Shown: piece after piece, positions 35,059-43,660 of the stretch
Numbering within the stretch: position 1 is the first letter of the stretch
Layout of the letters: the number at the start of each line of letters is the position of its first letter
Source of the DNA: Rhizobium sp. R635
Lineage (GTDB): Bacteria; Pseudomonadota; Alphaproteobacteria; Rhizobiales; Rhizobiaceae
Reading direction: 5' to 3'
DNA: 64,000 nt
NCBI RefSeq assembly: GCF_002211285.1
Contig: NZ_LOKX01000037.1
Span: forward strand, 1-64,000
Position numbers and translations under genes: made by a program
Notes under the pieces: model-generated
What the model was told of the DNA's origin: nothing
The model's database searches: none
Seen by the model: the letters and a program-made list of their open reading frames with translations, nothing else

Positions 35059-35850
35059 TCAGCGTAGCAGGCCGTCGAGCAACGGCATGCCGACGATCGC
35101 GGCGGCGCCGATCAGGACGTAGCAGGCGATGCGGAAAGTCCGTTCTTCCGCAAGCCCGAAGAGTTTCGAGCCGCCGTAGAGCCCGACCGCATAGCTCGGC
35201 AGGGTGACGACCGTGAGCGCGAAGACGGCGGGCACGAACAGACCGCCGACATAATAGCTGATGACGCTGAAGACGGTCGAGATCGAGAAGTAGAGCACCA
35301 CATTCGCCCTGACACGCGCGGAATCGCTCTTGCCACCGAGCCAATAGGCGACGACGGGCGGGCCGCCGAGTTGCGCGGCGCCGCTGAAAAGCCCGGCGAT
35401 CAGGCCGACGCCGCTGGTGAGCGGCGTGGACGGGGCGCCGTGGTAGCGCCATCCGGAGACGAGGAGCGCAAGCAGGGATATGGCGATGACCGCGATACTC
35501 CAGCGCAGCAGCATCGGGTCGAGCAAAGCCAGCATCGCCGTGCCGGCCGGCACGCCGAGGGCAGCCCCTGCCGCCATGACGAAGACCTCGCGCCGGTTAG
35601 CGCCGCGCCAGGCGGGCGGGATCATTCCGAGCGTGGCAATGCCGTCGATGACGAGCAGGATCGGTGAAACCAGCTTCGGCCCGACGATTGCGCCGCCGAG
35701 CGGAATGAAGATCAGCGCGGCCCCGAAACCTGAAAAGCCGCGGGCAAGTCCGGCGATGAAGGCAAACGCCATCAGCGCGTAGATGCCGTGGTCGGGCAGG
35801 GCGGTTGCAAACCAGGCACGCAGGCCGGCGATAAGCGCATCCGGCGTCAT
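35059..35850 (-). CDS. TSUP (TauE/SafE) family transporter
   Basis: A 263-residue membrane protein with seven or eight helices. The repeat motifs of the TauE/SafE family are present: FIAGLARGFSGFGAALIFIPLGG near residue 30 and SGVGLIAGLFSGAAQLGGPPVV near 145. These permeases move sulfite, sulfoacetate or similar organic sulfonates; the direction and substrate here are unknown. It is convergent with ctaA (11 bp) and starts eight bases after the argC stop, so it may be co-transcribed with argC. Confidence 0.85.
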   Translation of the reverse strand: MTPDALIAGLRAWFATALPDHGIYALMAFAFIAGLARGFSGFGAALIFIPLGGAIVGPKLVSPILLVIDGIATLGMIPPAWRGANRREVFVMAAGAALGVPAGTAMLALLDPMLLRWSIAVIAISLLALLVSGWRYHGAPSTPLTSGVGLIAGLFSGAAQLGGPPVVAYWLGGKSDSARVRANVVLYFSISTVFSVISYYVGGLFVPAVFALTVVTLPSYAVGLYGGSKLFGLAEERTFRIACYVLIGAAAIVGMPLLDGLLR

Positions 35851-35857
35851 GATGTCG

Positions 35858-36790
35858 TCAGGAAGCGAGCATCAGGTCCATGTTCTGGACCGCGGCGCCC
35901 GATGCGCCCTTGCCGAGATTGTCGAGCAAGGCCACCAGATTGACCTGCGAACCGCCTTCCTTGCCGAAAACGAAGAGCTTCATCGTGTCCTTGCCTTCGA
36001 GCTCGACGGCGTTGACACGGGGCAGCGCCTTGCTTTCGGCGAGCGGCACGACGGTGACGATATCCTGTCCGGCAAAATGGGCGACGAGCGAGGCATGGAT
36101 GCTCTCCATCGTCGTGCCCTCGGCGAGATCGTCGAGATGGAGCGGCACCTGCACGATCATGCCCTGCGCGAACTTGCCGACCGACGGCGAGAAGATCGGC
36201 GCGCGGTCGAGCAGACCATGCACGGTCATCTCCGGCACATGCTTGTGGGTGAGCGGCAGGCCGTAAAGGAAATGCGGCGCGGTGATCGCATCCGGATGAT
36301 CCGGATTTTCCATCTGGGCGATTAGCTGCTTGCCGCCGCCGGTATAACCGGAAACCGCGTTGACCGTCACCGGATAGCCGTCCGGCAGAATGCCGGCGGC
36401 ACGCAGCGGCCGGATGAGGCCGATCGCGCCGGTGGGATAGCAGCCGGGATTGGCGACGAAACGGGCGGCCTTGATCCTGTCGGCCTGCGCCCCGTCCATT
36501 TCGGCGAAGCCATAGGCCCAGCCGGGATTGACGCGGAAGGCCGTCGAGGTGTCGATGACGCGGACGTTGTTGTTGCCCGAAACCATCTGAACCGCTTCCT
36601 TCGACGCATCGTCGGGCAGGCAGAGGATGGCGATGTCGGCGCCGTTCAGCATGTCTTCGCGCATGGCGGCATTGCGCCGTTCGGCCTCGGGAATGGACAG
36701 AAGCTCGACATCGCGGCGGCCGGCCATGCGCGTGCGGATCTGCAGACCCGTTGTGCCGTGTTCGCCGTCGATGAAGATTTTCGGTGCCAT
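35858..36790 (-). CDS. argC: N-acetyl-gamma-glutamyl-phosphate reductase ArgC (short type)
   Basis: A 310-residue NADPH-dependent enzyme reducing N-acetylglutamyl phosphate to the semialdehyde in arginine synthesis. An N-terminal Rossmann-type segment (KIFIDGEHGTTGLQI), the catalytic Cys in ANPGCYPTGAIG (about residue 117) and GYTGGGKQLI and HKHVPEM blocks identify it. Length of about 310 marks the short ArgC type 2 class common in alphaproteobacteria, not the 350-residue enterobacterial type. Encoded head-to-tail with speB upstream, 62 bp away, so arginine synthesis and agmatine breakdown enzymes may share a transcript. Confidence 0.95.
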   Translation of the reverse strand: MAPKIFIDGEHGTTGLQIRTRMAGRRDVELLSIPEAERRNAAMREDMLNGADIAILCLPDDASKEAVQMVSGNNNVRVIDTSTAFRVNPGWAYGFAEMDGAQADRIKAARFVANPGCYPTGAIGLIRPLRAAGILPDGYPVTVNAVSGYTGGGKQLIAQMENPDHPDAITAPHFLYGLPLTHKHVPEMTVHGLLDRAPIFSPSVGKFAQGMIVQVPLHLDDLAEGTTMESIHASLVAHFAGQDIVTVVPLAESKALPRVNAVELEGKDTMKLFVFGKEGGSQVNLVALLDNLGKGASGAAVQNMDLMLAS

Positions 36791-36852
36791 GATAGACCTG
36801 CGCTTTCAAGAGGTTCTGAAGGTTTCCGGATTCGGTTTGGGAGATCAATAAA

Positions 36853-37815
36853 TCAGTCGTGTGACGTCGCGATGGCGCGTCGCTCCGCATGAAGCCCCAG
36901 CATATACATTGCCACCGTCGCCCCTGCAATGGCGGTAGTATCGGCGTGGTCGTAGGGCGGCGACACCTCGACGATATCGGCGCCGCGTATGTCGAGCTGA
37001 TGCAGACGCTGCAGCACCGAGAGGATCTTGGCGCTCGACGGTCCGCCCGCAACCGGTGTGCCGGTACCGGGCGCAAAGGCCGGATCGAGGCAATCGATAT
37101 CGAAGGTGAGATAGGCGGGTGCGCCGCGCGTATGCGAGATGATCGCAGAGGCGATGTCGCCGGCGCTCATATCCTCGACCTGATGCCCGTAGAGGATATT
37201 GATGCCGCAATCCTCGGGCGCATGCGTGCGGATGCCGATCTGGATCGATCGGTCGGGATCGATGATGCCCTCGCGGACGGCGCGCGCCACGAAGGAACCA
37301 TGGTCGATGCGCCGCTCTTCGTCGAACCATGTGTCCTGGTGGGCGTCGAACTGCACGAGGGCGAGGGGGCCATGTTTTGCCGCATGGGCTTTCAGCAGCG
37401 GCCATGTGACGTAGTGATCGCCGCCGAGCGTCAGCAGAAAGGCGCCGCTGTCGAGGATGGCGTTCGCCTGGCGTTCGATCGCCGCGGGCGTGTCCTGATG
37501 GTTGCCGTAGTCGAGCAGGCAATCGCCATAGTCGATCACGGCCATCCCGGCGAAGAGATCGCGGTTGAAGGGATATTGCGCGTCGTTGTCGAAGATCGCC
37601 GAGGCGCGCCGGATCGCCTGCGGCCCGAAGCGCGTGCCCGGCCGGTTCGATGTCGCGGCATCGAAAGGAATGCCCCAGACGGCGACGTCGACGCCGGCAA
37701 GCTCCTTGGTGAAGCGGCGGCGCATGAAGGACAGCGCGCCGGCAAAGGTCGGGTCGCTGGCGGCGGAGGTAAGGCTGGTCGCCATGAAGGCGTGGTCAAT
37801 CGATCTGTTCGCCAA
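36853..37815 (-). CDS. speB: Agmatinase SpeB
   Basis: A 320-residue ureohydrolase converting agmatine to putrescine and urea. Metal-binding motifs of the arginase fold are intact: GGDHYV, DAHQDTW (with Asp and His manganese ligands) and FDIDCLDPAFAPGTGTP. I place the start at the TTG 37813-37815 because AAGGAG lies six bases upstream, giving LANRSIDHAF; an ATG ten codons later (37785) is the alternative. A longer frame to 37980 carries a low-complexity, non-conserved extension. Head-to-tail with argC downstream. Confidence 0.9.
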   Translation of the reverse strand: MANRSIDHAFMATSLTSAASDPTFAGALSFMRRRFTKELAGVDVAVWGIPFDAATSNRPGTRFGPQAIRRASAIFDNDAQYPFNRDLFAGMAVIDYGDCLLDYGNHQDTPAAIERQANAILDSGAFLLTLGGDHYVTWPLLKAHAAKHGPLALVQFDAHQDTWFDEERRIDHGSFVARAVREGIIDPDRSIQIGIRTHAPEDCGINILYGHQVEDMSAGDIASAIISHTRGAPAYLTFDIDCLDPAFAPGTGTPVAGGPSSAKILSVLQRLHQLDIRGADIVEVSPPYDHADTTAIAGATVAMYMLGLHAERRAIATSHD

Positions 37816-38186
37816 GTCATGCTCCTTTTTTCGCTCGCAAAACCATCGTCGCGTTCGATGCGGACGCTGCGTTGTAAGATCACCGTTCGACGCAGGCATC
37901 GAGCGGCAGTCTCGCGAAAGTGTTGGCTGATCCCTCGCGCGCAGAAAGGGGTAGGCGAGGTGCGGCTGGAATTCAAGCAATCGTTCGGATCACGGCCCGC
38001 CCGTTACGGCCATGGCGCGGAGTGCCGTCCTCTCCTGCATCGACGGGATGCATGAAAGCACTAGTTTAGTCACAATTTTTTTAAAATCCACACTTGCAAT
38101 AAGTCTTGCGGCTACCTAAAGCAAGCCCTGAGTCGTGGGGATGACTCCGCAGTCAGCAAGAGCATTGTATTTTAGGAATATTTACA
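37816..38186. other. 371-bp divergent intergenic region (speB / acyltransferase)
   Basis: Contains the promoter regions of speB (minus) and the acyltransferase gene (plus). It is AT-rich between about 38060 and 38185, including a run of Ts near 38080. I saw no gene, repeat or clear regulatory element in it. Confidence 0.5.
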
Positions 38187-40163
38187 GTGATTTACCGAAG
38201 AGAGGTTGACGGCCTGCGGGCAGCCGCGGTGATGCCCGTGATTCTGTTCCATGCGGGTTGCAGTCTCTTTTCCGGCGGTTTCATCGGCGTCGATGTTTTC
38301 TTCGTGATCAGCGGCTTTCTGATTACGTCGATCATCCTCGAGGAGATGCGCGACGGCACCTTTTCGCTGGCGGCATTCTACGAGCGCCGGGCCCGCCGTA
38401 TCCTGCCGGCCCTGTTTCTCGTCATTCTGTGCTGTCTGCCCTTCGCCTGGCTCTGGGTCATGCCGGAGGAATTTCGTGCCTTCTCCGACAGCCTGATTGC
38501 CACCAGCCTCTCCGGCGCAAATTTCCTGTTCTGGTTCAAAAGCGGCTACTTCGCGCCGGAGGCCGGAGAGGTGCCGCTGCTTCATATCTGGAGCCTTGCC
38601 GTCGAAGAGCAGTATTACATGGTCTTCCCGCTGCTCGTCATGTTCATGTGGAAGCGCAAGCGGAATTGGCTCTTTGCGCTCCTGGTTGCGATTGCGCTTG
38701 CGAGCCTTGCCTACAGCGAGTGGGCGTCACGCGCCTTTCCCTCGGCCAATTTCTATTTCCTGCCGTCGCGGGCCTGGGAGTTTCTGGCCGGATCACTCTG
38801 CAGCTTCATGCAGTTGAAGGGGCAGGAACGCGGCAGCGATCCGCTGTCGCTCCTCGGTTTCGGCATGATTGCCTTCTCCGTCTTTTACTTCGACGAGACC
38901 TCGCCCATTCCCTCCACGCTCGCACTGGTTCCCGTGGTGGGCGCGATGCTCGTGCTGCTCTTTGCCCGACAGGGGACCTGGGTGGCGGCGCTGCTTTCGA
39001 CCCGCGCCTTCATCATGATCGGGAAGATCAGCTATAGCGCCTATCTCTGGCACCAGCCGCTTTTTGCCTTTGCGCGCATTCGCAGCATCGATCCGCCCCG
39101 TCTCGCCGTGATGGGCGCGCTGGCCTGCGTTGCTCTTGTCCTCGGCTATCTCTCGTGGCGTTTCGTCGAGCAGCCGTTCCGCAGAAGCCGGCACAGATTG
39201 CTGCCGACCCGCCGGGGCCTGACCGTATCGGCATCGGTGATGCTCGCAGCCCTCTTTGCCTTCGGGCTTTATGGCCACGATACGCGCGGTATTCCCTGGC
39301 GACTTCCGGAGCCGATCAAGGATTTCATCGCGGACAGCGAGTGGAGCAAGACGTGTCTTATCGAGAGCGGGTCGGATTGGGATGCGATGCCGATCAAGGA
39401 CTGCATATTCAATAGCGGTCACGCGCGGACTTACGCAATCCTCGGAGATTCCCTGGCATCGGCGCTGACGCCCGCGCTTGCCAAGCGTCTGGACGGCATG
39501 GATATCGGCCTGGAGCAGATCACGCACAGCTTTTGTGCGCCGGTCGCCGATGTTTCGATGGCCTCCCTCCAGGCGCGCGAATGCGGTGCCTTCAATGCTG
39601 CCGCGATCGACTATCTCGTCAAGAGCAAGGTCAAGACCGTCGTTCTCGCCGCATCCTGGCAGGTGTTCTTCGCACAATCCCGATACGTGTTCAAGGACGA
39701 GGAAGTCGCGACGCCAGACGTCGGACAGAAGTTGAAGGATGCTTTTGACAAAACCGTCGGCGATTTGACGTCGGCCGGCATCCGAGTGGTCATCGTCTAC
39801 CCTCATCCGCGCGGCGACACGGAGATCGCAGCCAAGGTCGCCAAGCTGATGCACAAGGGCATGCCGGCGCCGACCATCACCATCGCCCAGGATGAATTCA
39901 TCGAGCAGTCATTGCCGTCCTATGCCTATCTCGATGGCCCCAAGGACAAGCATGTCCTGCGCGTCGATCCGGCCAAGATCTTCTGCGGGATAGAGACGGG
40001 GCGATGCGATCTGGCGCGGGAAGGCAAAGCCTTGATTTTCGATAAGGTGCATTTCACCCCGGCGGGGGCGGAAGCCGTAGCCGACGAAATTCTGGTCGCT
40101 CTGAAGCGAGACGACGTGGCGGCTGAAAACGGCGTGGCGGCGCTCTCTTCCGGCGGCTTCTAA
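38187..40163 (+). CDS. OafA/YrhL-type acyltransferase with C-terminal SGNH domain
   Basis: A 658-residue inner-membrane O-acyltransferase. Residues about 1-340 form the acyltransferase_3 domain with about ten helices: YRREVDGLRAAAVMPVILFHAG with the conserved Arg-His features, then GVDVFFVISGFLI and a WSLAVEEQYY motif. Residues about 390-640 form a periplasmic SGNH hydrolase-like domain with the Ser in LGDSLAS (Ser422) and the Asp-x-x-His pair DKVH (Asp619, His622). Such two-domain proteins acetylate O-antigens, EPS or peptidoglycan. The start is GTG. The target glycan is unknown; it is not contiguous with the polysaccharide cluster. Confidence 0.88.
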   Translation: MIYRREVDGLRAAAVMPVILFHAGCSLFSGGFIGVDVFFVISGFLITSIILEEMRDGTFSLAAFYERRARRILPALFLVILCCLPFAWLWVMPEEFRAFSDSLIATSLSGANFLFWFKSGYFAPEAGEVPLLHIWSLAVEEQYYMVFPLLVMFMWKRKRNWLFALLVAIALASLAYSEWASRAFPSANFYFLPSRAWEFLAGSLCSFMQLKGQERGSDPLSLLGFGMIAFSVFYFDETSPIPSTLALVPVVGAMLVLLFARQGTWVAALLSTRAFIMIGKISYSAYLWHQPLFAFARIRSIDPPRLAVMGALACVALVLGYLSWRFVEQPFRRSRHRLLPTRRGLTVSASVMLAALFAFGLYGHDTRGIPWRLPEPIKDFIADSEWSKTCLIESGSDWDAMPIKDCIFNSGHARTYAILGDSLASALTPALAKRLDGMDIGLEQITHSFCAPVADVSMASLQARECGAFNAAAIDYLVKSKVKTVVLAASWQVFFAQSRYVFKDEEVATPDVGQKLKDAFDKTVGDLTSAGIRVVIVYPHPRGDTEIAAKVAKLMHKGMPAPTITIAQDEFIEQSLPSYAYLDGPKDKHVLRVDPAKIFCGIETGRCDLAREGKALIFDKVHFTPAGAEAVADEILVALKRDDVAAENGVAALSSGGF

Positions 40164-40241
40164 AAAAATCCAGTAAAGGTGCGAAGCGGTCGGCGTCTCT
40201 TGCGCGTCGGAAAAGATGCGCGATGCTGTGACCGCGCAAAC

Positions 40242-40266
40242 AAAAAGGCCGGGTTTCCCCGGCCTT
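40242..40266 (-). terminator. Intrinsic terminator of the rplM-rpsI transcript
   Basis: On the minus strand an AAGGCCGGG stem, three-base loop and matching CCCGGCCTT are followed by a TTTTTG run, 27 bases after the rpsI stop. Confidence 0.85.
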
Positions 40267-40292
40267 CGTAAATTCTCGTCTGTCCGAAGCGA

Positions 40293-40760
40293 TTAACGCT
40301 TGGAGAACTGGAAGGACCGGCGGGCCTTTGCCTTGCCGTACTTCTTGCGTTCGACGACGCGGCTGTCGCGGGTCAGGAAGCCGCCCTTCTTCAGCACCGA
40401 GCGAAGGCCCGGCTCGAAGTAGGTGAGGGCCTTGGAGAGACCGTGGCGAACGGCGCCGGCCTGGCCGGAAAGGCCGCCGCCGGCAACGGTGGCGACGATG
40501 TCGAACTGGCCGTCACGGGCAGCCGCGACGATCGGCTGACGCAGGATCATCTGCAGCACCGGACGGGCGAAATATTCCGCGAATTCCTTGCCGTTGACGA
40601 TGATCTTGCCGGAGCCCGGCTTGACCCAGACGCGGGCAACGGCGTTCTTGCGCTTGCCGGTCGCGTAGGAGCGGCCGAGCGAATCGACCTTGCGGACGTG
40701 TGCCGGAGCAGCAGCTTCGGAAGCCGTGCCGAGATCCTTCAGGGAGGAGAGGTCAGCCAT
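40293..40760 (-). CDS. rpsI: 30S ribosomal protein S9
   Basis: A 155-residue small-subunit protein. Family blocks are SYATGKRKNAVARVWVKPG, VNGKEFAEYF, GGGLSGQAGAVRHGLSKAL and RKKYGKAKARRSFQFSKR, whose Lys/Arg-rich tail contacts the P-site tRNA. An N-terminal extension of about 25 residues before the conserved core is usual in alphaproteobacteria. It follows rplM by two bases as in most bacteria and ends before a strong terminator. Confidence 0.97.
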   Translation of the reverse strand: MADLSSLKDLGTASEAAAPAHVRKVDSLGRSYATGKRKNAVARVWVKPGSGKIIVNGKEFAEYFARPVLQMILRQPIVAAARDGQFDIVATVAGGGLSGQAGAVRHGLSKALTYFEPGLRSVLKKGGFLTRDSRVVERKKYGKAKARRSFQFSKR

Positions 40761-40762
40761 TA

Positions 40763-41227
40763 TCAGGCGCTCCTTACGTTCTTTTTGTTGAGCGCGGCAA
40801 CGTCGAGGGCGACCGGCTGCTGGGCTTCATGGGGATGGTTGGAGCCGGCGTAGACGCGCAGGTTCTTCATCTGGCGACGGCCGAGCGGGCCGCGCGGAAC
40901 CATGCGTTCGACGGCCTTTTCGAGGACGCGCTCCGGGAAGCGGCCTTCGATGATCTGGCGTGCGGTGCGTTCCTTGATGCCGCCGGCATAACCGGTGTGC
41001 CAGTAGTAGACCTTGTCGGAATACTTCTTGCCGGTGAAAACGACCTTGTCGGCATTGATGACGATGACGTTGTCGCCGTCGTCAACGTGGGGCGTGAAGG
41101 TTGCCTTGTGCTTGCCGCGCAGGCGCATAGCGATGATGGAAGCGAGACGGCCAACGACAAGCCCTTCGGCGTCGATGATCACCCACTTCTTCTCTACCTC
41201 TGCAGGCTTCTGAGAGAAGGTTGCCAT
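40763..41227 (-). CDS. rplM: 50S ribosomal protein L13
   Basis: A 154-residue large-subunit protein and early assembly factor. Diagnostic segments are KWVIIDAEGLVVGRLAS near residue 15, KVVFTGKKYSDKVYY near 60, and VERMVPRGPLGRRQMKNLRVYAGSNHPHEAQQP near 106-138. First gene of the rplM-rpsI operon. A strong promoter lies upstream with a terminator-like hairpin in its leader (see 41315-41379). Confidence 0.97.
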   Translation of the reverse strand: MATFSQKPAEVEKKWVIIDAEGLVVGRLASIIAMRLRGKHKATFTPHVDDGDNVIVINADKVVFTGKKYSDKVYYWHTGYAGGIKERTARQIIEGRFPERVLEKAVERMVPRGPLGRRQMKNLRVYAGSNHPHEAQQPVALDVAALNKKNVRSA

Positions 41228-41314
41228 AGTGAATACTCTCTTTTAGGACCCTTGGCCCGAGGGCTTGAAGGGCGTTTTTTGTTGCTTGGATTGACACGCC
41301 CGAGGCATGCCAAA

Positions 41315-41379
41315 AAGAAAGCAGCCGGGAGAGGCTGCGTTCTGGCGGGGTGTATAAAGGGAATGTGACATCCGGTCAA
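41315..41379 (-). promoter_or_regulatory. rplM-rpsI promoter with terminator-like leader hairpin
   Basis: Minus strand: TTGACC (-35, 41374-41379), 17 bases, TATACA (-10, 41351-41356), close to the sigma70 consensus. Transcription would start near 41344. About six bases into the message a perfect six-base-pair hairpin GCAGCC-TCTCCC-GGCTGC (41321-41338) is followed by TTTCTTTTT. The leader is then about 115 bases long before the rplM start. The hairpin plus U-rich tract looks like an early terminator or attenuator. Confidence 0.65.
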
Positions 41380-41531
41380 TATCGACTTCCCCGGCCATCT
41401 GAAAAAAGAATAAGTAAAAACAATGCGTTAGCTGTATGGTATTATATTACCTCACATTTGTCGGCCGGAGAGCCGTCGTGCTGACGCTTTAGCGGCGGCT
41501 TGAGACCCTTATTTCCAAGGTCGAAAGCCGC

Positions 41532-42431
41532 CTAATCCTCGAGGCCGCGCAGGCATTTCATCATTTCGCGCAGGCCGCGCGTCAGGTGTTTGTCCCGGCG
41601 AAGAACCATGCCGAGGCGGCGCGTGAGCTTGGGCTTTAGCGACGACGTCGCCACGAGGCCTGCGCGGTCTCTTTTCAATGCCAGCCCCGGCAGGATCGAC
41701 CAGCCGAGCCCCACGGCCACCAGTTCCTTGATCGCCTCGATGCTGCCGAACTCCATCGCGGGCCGGGTCGTCGCATCCGAGCCGGTCAACCACGTGTCGA
41801 TCGCGCGTCTTGTGTTGCCGCCCTCGTAAAGCAGCAGCGTCTTTTCGCGCATGAAAGCGGCGTCCGGTCCGCCCTCCGGCATGCGACTGCCGGCGGGAGC
41901 GACGGCCAGCAACTCCTCTTCGTAGAATGTCTCGATCTCGAAGTTCCGCCCGGATGCCGGCAGCGCGACGACGGCGATATCGAGGCTGTTGGCTTCCAGG
42001 TCGCGCAGAATATCGTCTGCATTGCCGATATGGACGGTGATTTCGAGGTTCGGCATGTTTTTCCTGGCGGCGGCGATGGCGCGGGGAAGCAGATGGATCG
42101 ACGCCGTGCCGCCGCTGCCGATGCGCACGCGGCCGCTCGCGCCATCTCTGTGCGGCATCATCGCTTCTTCCGCGGCAGCCGATTCTTGGAGCAGCCGCCT
42201 TGCATGCACGAGCAGGTCGAGGCCTGCGGCTGTCGGCTGCGCCCGCCGTCCGACGCGCTCGATCAGCCGGACGCCGAGCCGCTGTTCGAGACCTTTGACC
42301 TGCAGGCTGACCGCCGGTTGCGTCAGGCCCTCCTTGTCGGCCGCAGCCGTAAAACTTCCGAGATCGGCGACGTTGACGAAGGCCGAGAGCTGATCGAGAT
42401 TAAGAGGCACGGCAAAGAAATCCTTATGCAT
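41532..42431 (-). CDS. LysR family transcriptional regulator
   Basis: A 299-residue LysR regulator. The winged helix is residues about 10-70 (LDQLSAFVNVADLGSFTAAADKEGLTQPAVSLQVKGLEQRL), followed by the coiled-coil and an effector-binding domain with GRVRIGSGG (about 103) and SLDIAVVALPAS (about 150). I start at the ATG 42429-42431 (MHKDFF); an ATG two codons earlier is possible, and the frame further upstream is not regulator-like. It is divergent from the small DUF1127 gene at 42505 (73 bp), the usual arrangement for a LysR protein controlling a neighbour and itself. Its effector is unknown. Confidence 0.87.
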   Translation of the reverse strand: MHKDFFAVPLNLDQLSAFVNVADLGSFTAAADKEGLTQPAVSLQVKGLEQRLGVRLIERVGRRAQPTAAGLDLLVHARRLLQESAAAEEAMMPHRDGASGRVRIGSGGTASIHLLPRAIAAARKNMPNLEITVHIGNADDILRDLEANSLDIAVVALPASGRNFEIETFYEEELLAVAPAGSRMPEGGPDAAFMREKTLLLYEGGNTRRAIDTWLTGSDATTRPAMEFGSIEAIKELVAVGLGWSILPGLALKRDRAGLVATSSLKPKLTRRLGMVLRRDKHLTRGLREMMKCLRGLED

Positions 42432-42504
42432 ATGATAATATCCATAAGCTTCTTTCGTGGCGTCTTCCAGGCCATCCTTCATCCGTTGAAAAAAGGAAGA
42501 AGAG

Positions 42505-42735
42505 ATGGCTCTGGATACAAGCGAGATCGCTGAAGCCTCCGGCGATGCCGCCCGGCGGAAACTCCGCAAGATCATGGGCCTAGCCCTGCGGCTTCTCGCG
42601 GCTGTCGAGCATCGCCTGGAGAAGCGCCGTAGCCGCCGCACGCTTATCGACCTGACCGACGACGAACTTCGCGATGTCGGCCTGACGCGCGGCCAGGCGA
42701 GGACCGAGGTCTCCAAGTCCTGGTTCTGGTCTTGA
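42505..42735 (+). CDS. DUF1127 small basic protein
   Basis: A 76-residue, Arg-rich protein whose C-terminal 45 residues match DUF1127 (RSRRTLIDLTDDELRDVGLTRGQA). DUF1127 proteins in rhizobia and Agrobacterium are linked to RNA turnover and phosphate/carbon metabolism, but specific functions differ. The N-terminal half is helical and poorly conserved. It is divergent from the LysR gene and about 90 bp before the ECHDC3-like gene. Confidence 0.85.
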   Translation: MALDTSEIAEASGDAARRKLRKIMGLALRLLAAVEHRLEKRRSRRTLIDLTDDELRDVGLTRGQARTEVSKSWFWS

Positions 42736-42826
42736 CGTCGGTTCATCCGGAGAGCGGATCTTGCTCGAAATTGCTGCCGCCTTGTGGCAGAACACCTGTC
42801 TGAAAATCGAGCGCAGGAGCATGGTC

Positions 42827-43660
42827 ATGGCCGAAATCGTATCCTTCCGGAAGGACGCAGACAGGATGGAAGAGAGCGGATTGCTGGTCCGCTCGCTGCG
42901 GGACGGCGTGCTGCGGCTCGTGCTCAACAACCCGCCGACCAATGTGCTTTCCGTCGCGCTTCTCGAAGCGCTGACGGCCGCGCTCGAGGCGGCTGACGCG
43001 GATGCGGATGTGCGCGTGATCGTCATCGCCTCGACCGGCAATGTCTTTTCCGCCGGCCATGACCTCAAGGAACTCACGGCCCATCGCGCCGACGAGGACC
43101 AGGGTGTCGGTTTCTTTGAAAGAAGCTTCCGGCTCTGCGCCGATCTGATGCTGAAGATCGCGCACCTGCCGAAGCCCGTCATCGCCGAGATCGATGGGCT
43201 CGCGACGGCCGCGGGCTGCCAACTCGTTGCTTCCTGCGATCTGGCGATCTGCACGGATACCTCGACCTTCTGCACGCCGGGCGTCAATATCGGCCTCTTC
43301 TGCTCGACGCCGATGGTGGCCGTTTCCCGTGCCGCGCATCGCAAGCAGGCGATGGAGATGCTGCTGACCGGCGAGACGATCGACGCCTCGACCGCCAAGG
43401 ATTTCGGCCTCGTCAACCGCATCGTGCCGAAACAATATCTGACGCAGGTGGTCTCCAAATATGCCGGCGTCATCGCCAGCAAGTCGCCGCTGACCCTGAA
43501 GATCGGCAAGGAGGCCTTTTACAGGCAGCTCGAACTGCCGGTCGAGGCAGCTTACGATCATACCGTCAGAGTGATGGTCGAAAACATGCTGACGCAGGAT
43601 GCGCAGGAAGGGATCGGCGCCTTTCTCGGCAAGCGCAAGGCGGAATGGAAGGGCGAATGA
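42827..43660 (+). CDS. Enoyl-CoA hydratase/isomerase family protein (ECHDC3-like)
   Basis: A 277-residue crotonase-fold protein. The CoA oxyanion-hole segments FSAGHDLKEL (about residue 78) and GLATAAGCQLVASCDLAI (about 125) are present. However, the two catalytic glutamates of enoyl-CoA hydratase are missing: the first position is Gln (GCQL) and the second is Gly in the segment TPGVNIGLFCS. This is the pattern of ECHDC3-type proteins, so hydratase activity should not be assumed. I start at the ATG 42827 with CAGGAG seven bases upstream; an ATG at 42821 is possible. Substrate unknown. Confidence 0.82.
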   Translation: MAEIVSFRKDADRMEESGLLVRSLRDGVLRLVLNNPPTNVLSVALLEALTAALEAADADADVRVIVIASTGNVFSAGHDLKELTAHRADEDQGVGFFERSFRLCADLMLKIAHLPKPVIAEIDGLATAAGCQLVASCDLAICTDTSTFCTPGVNIGLFCSTPMVAVSRAAHRKQAMEMLLTGETIDASTAKDFGLVNRIVPKQYLTQVVSKYAGVIASKSPLTLKIGKEAFYRQLELPVEAAYDHTVRVMVENMLTQDAQEGIGAFLGKRKAEWKGE

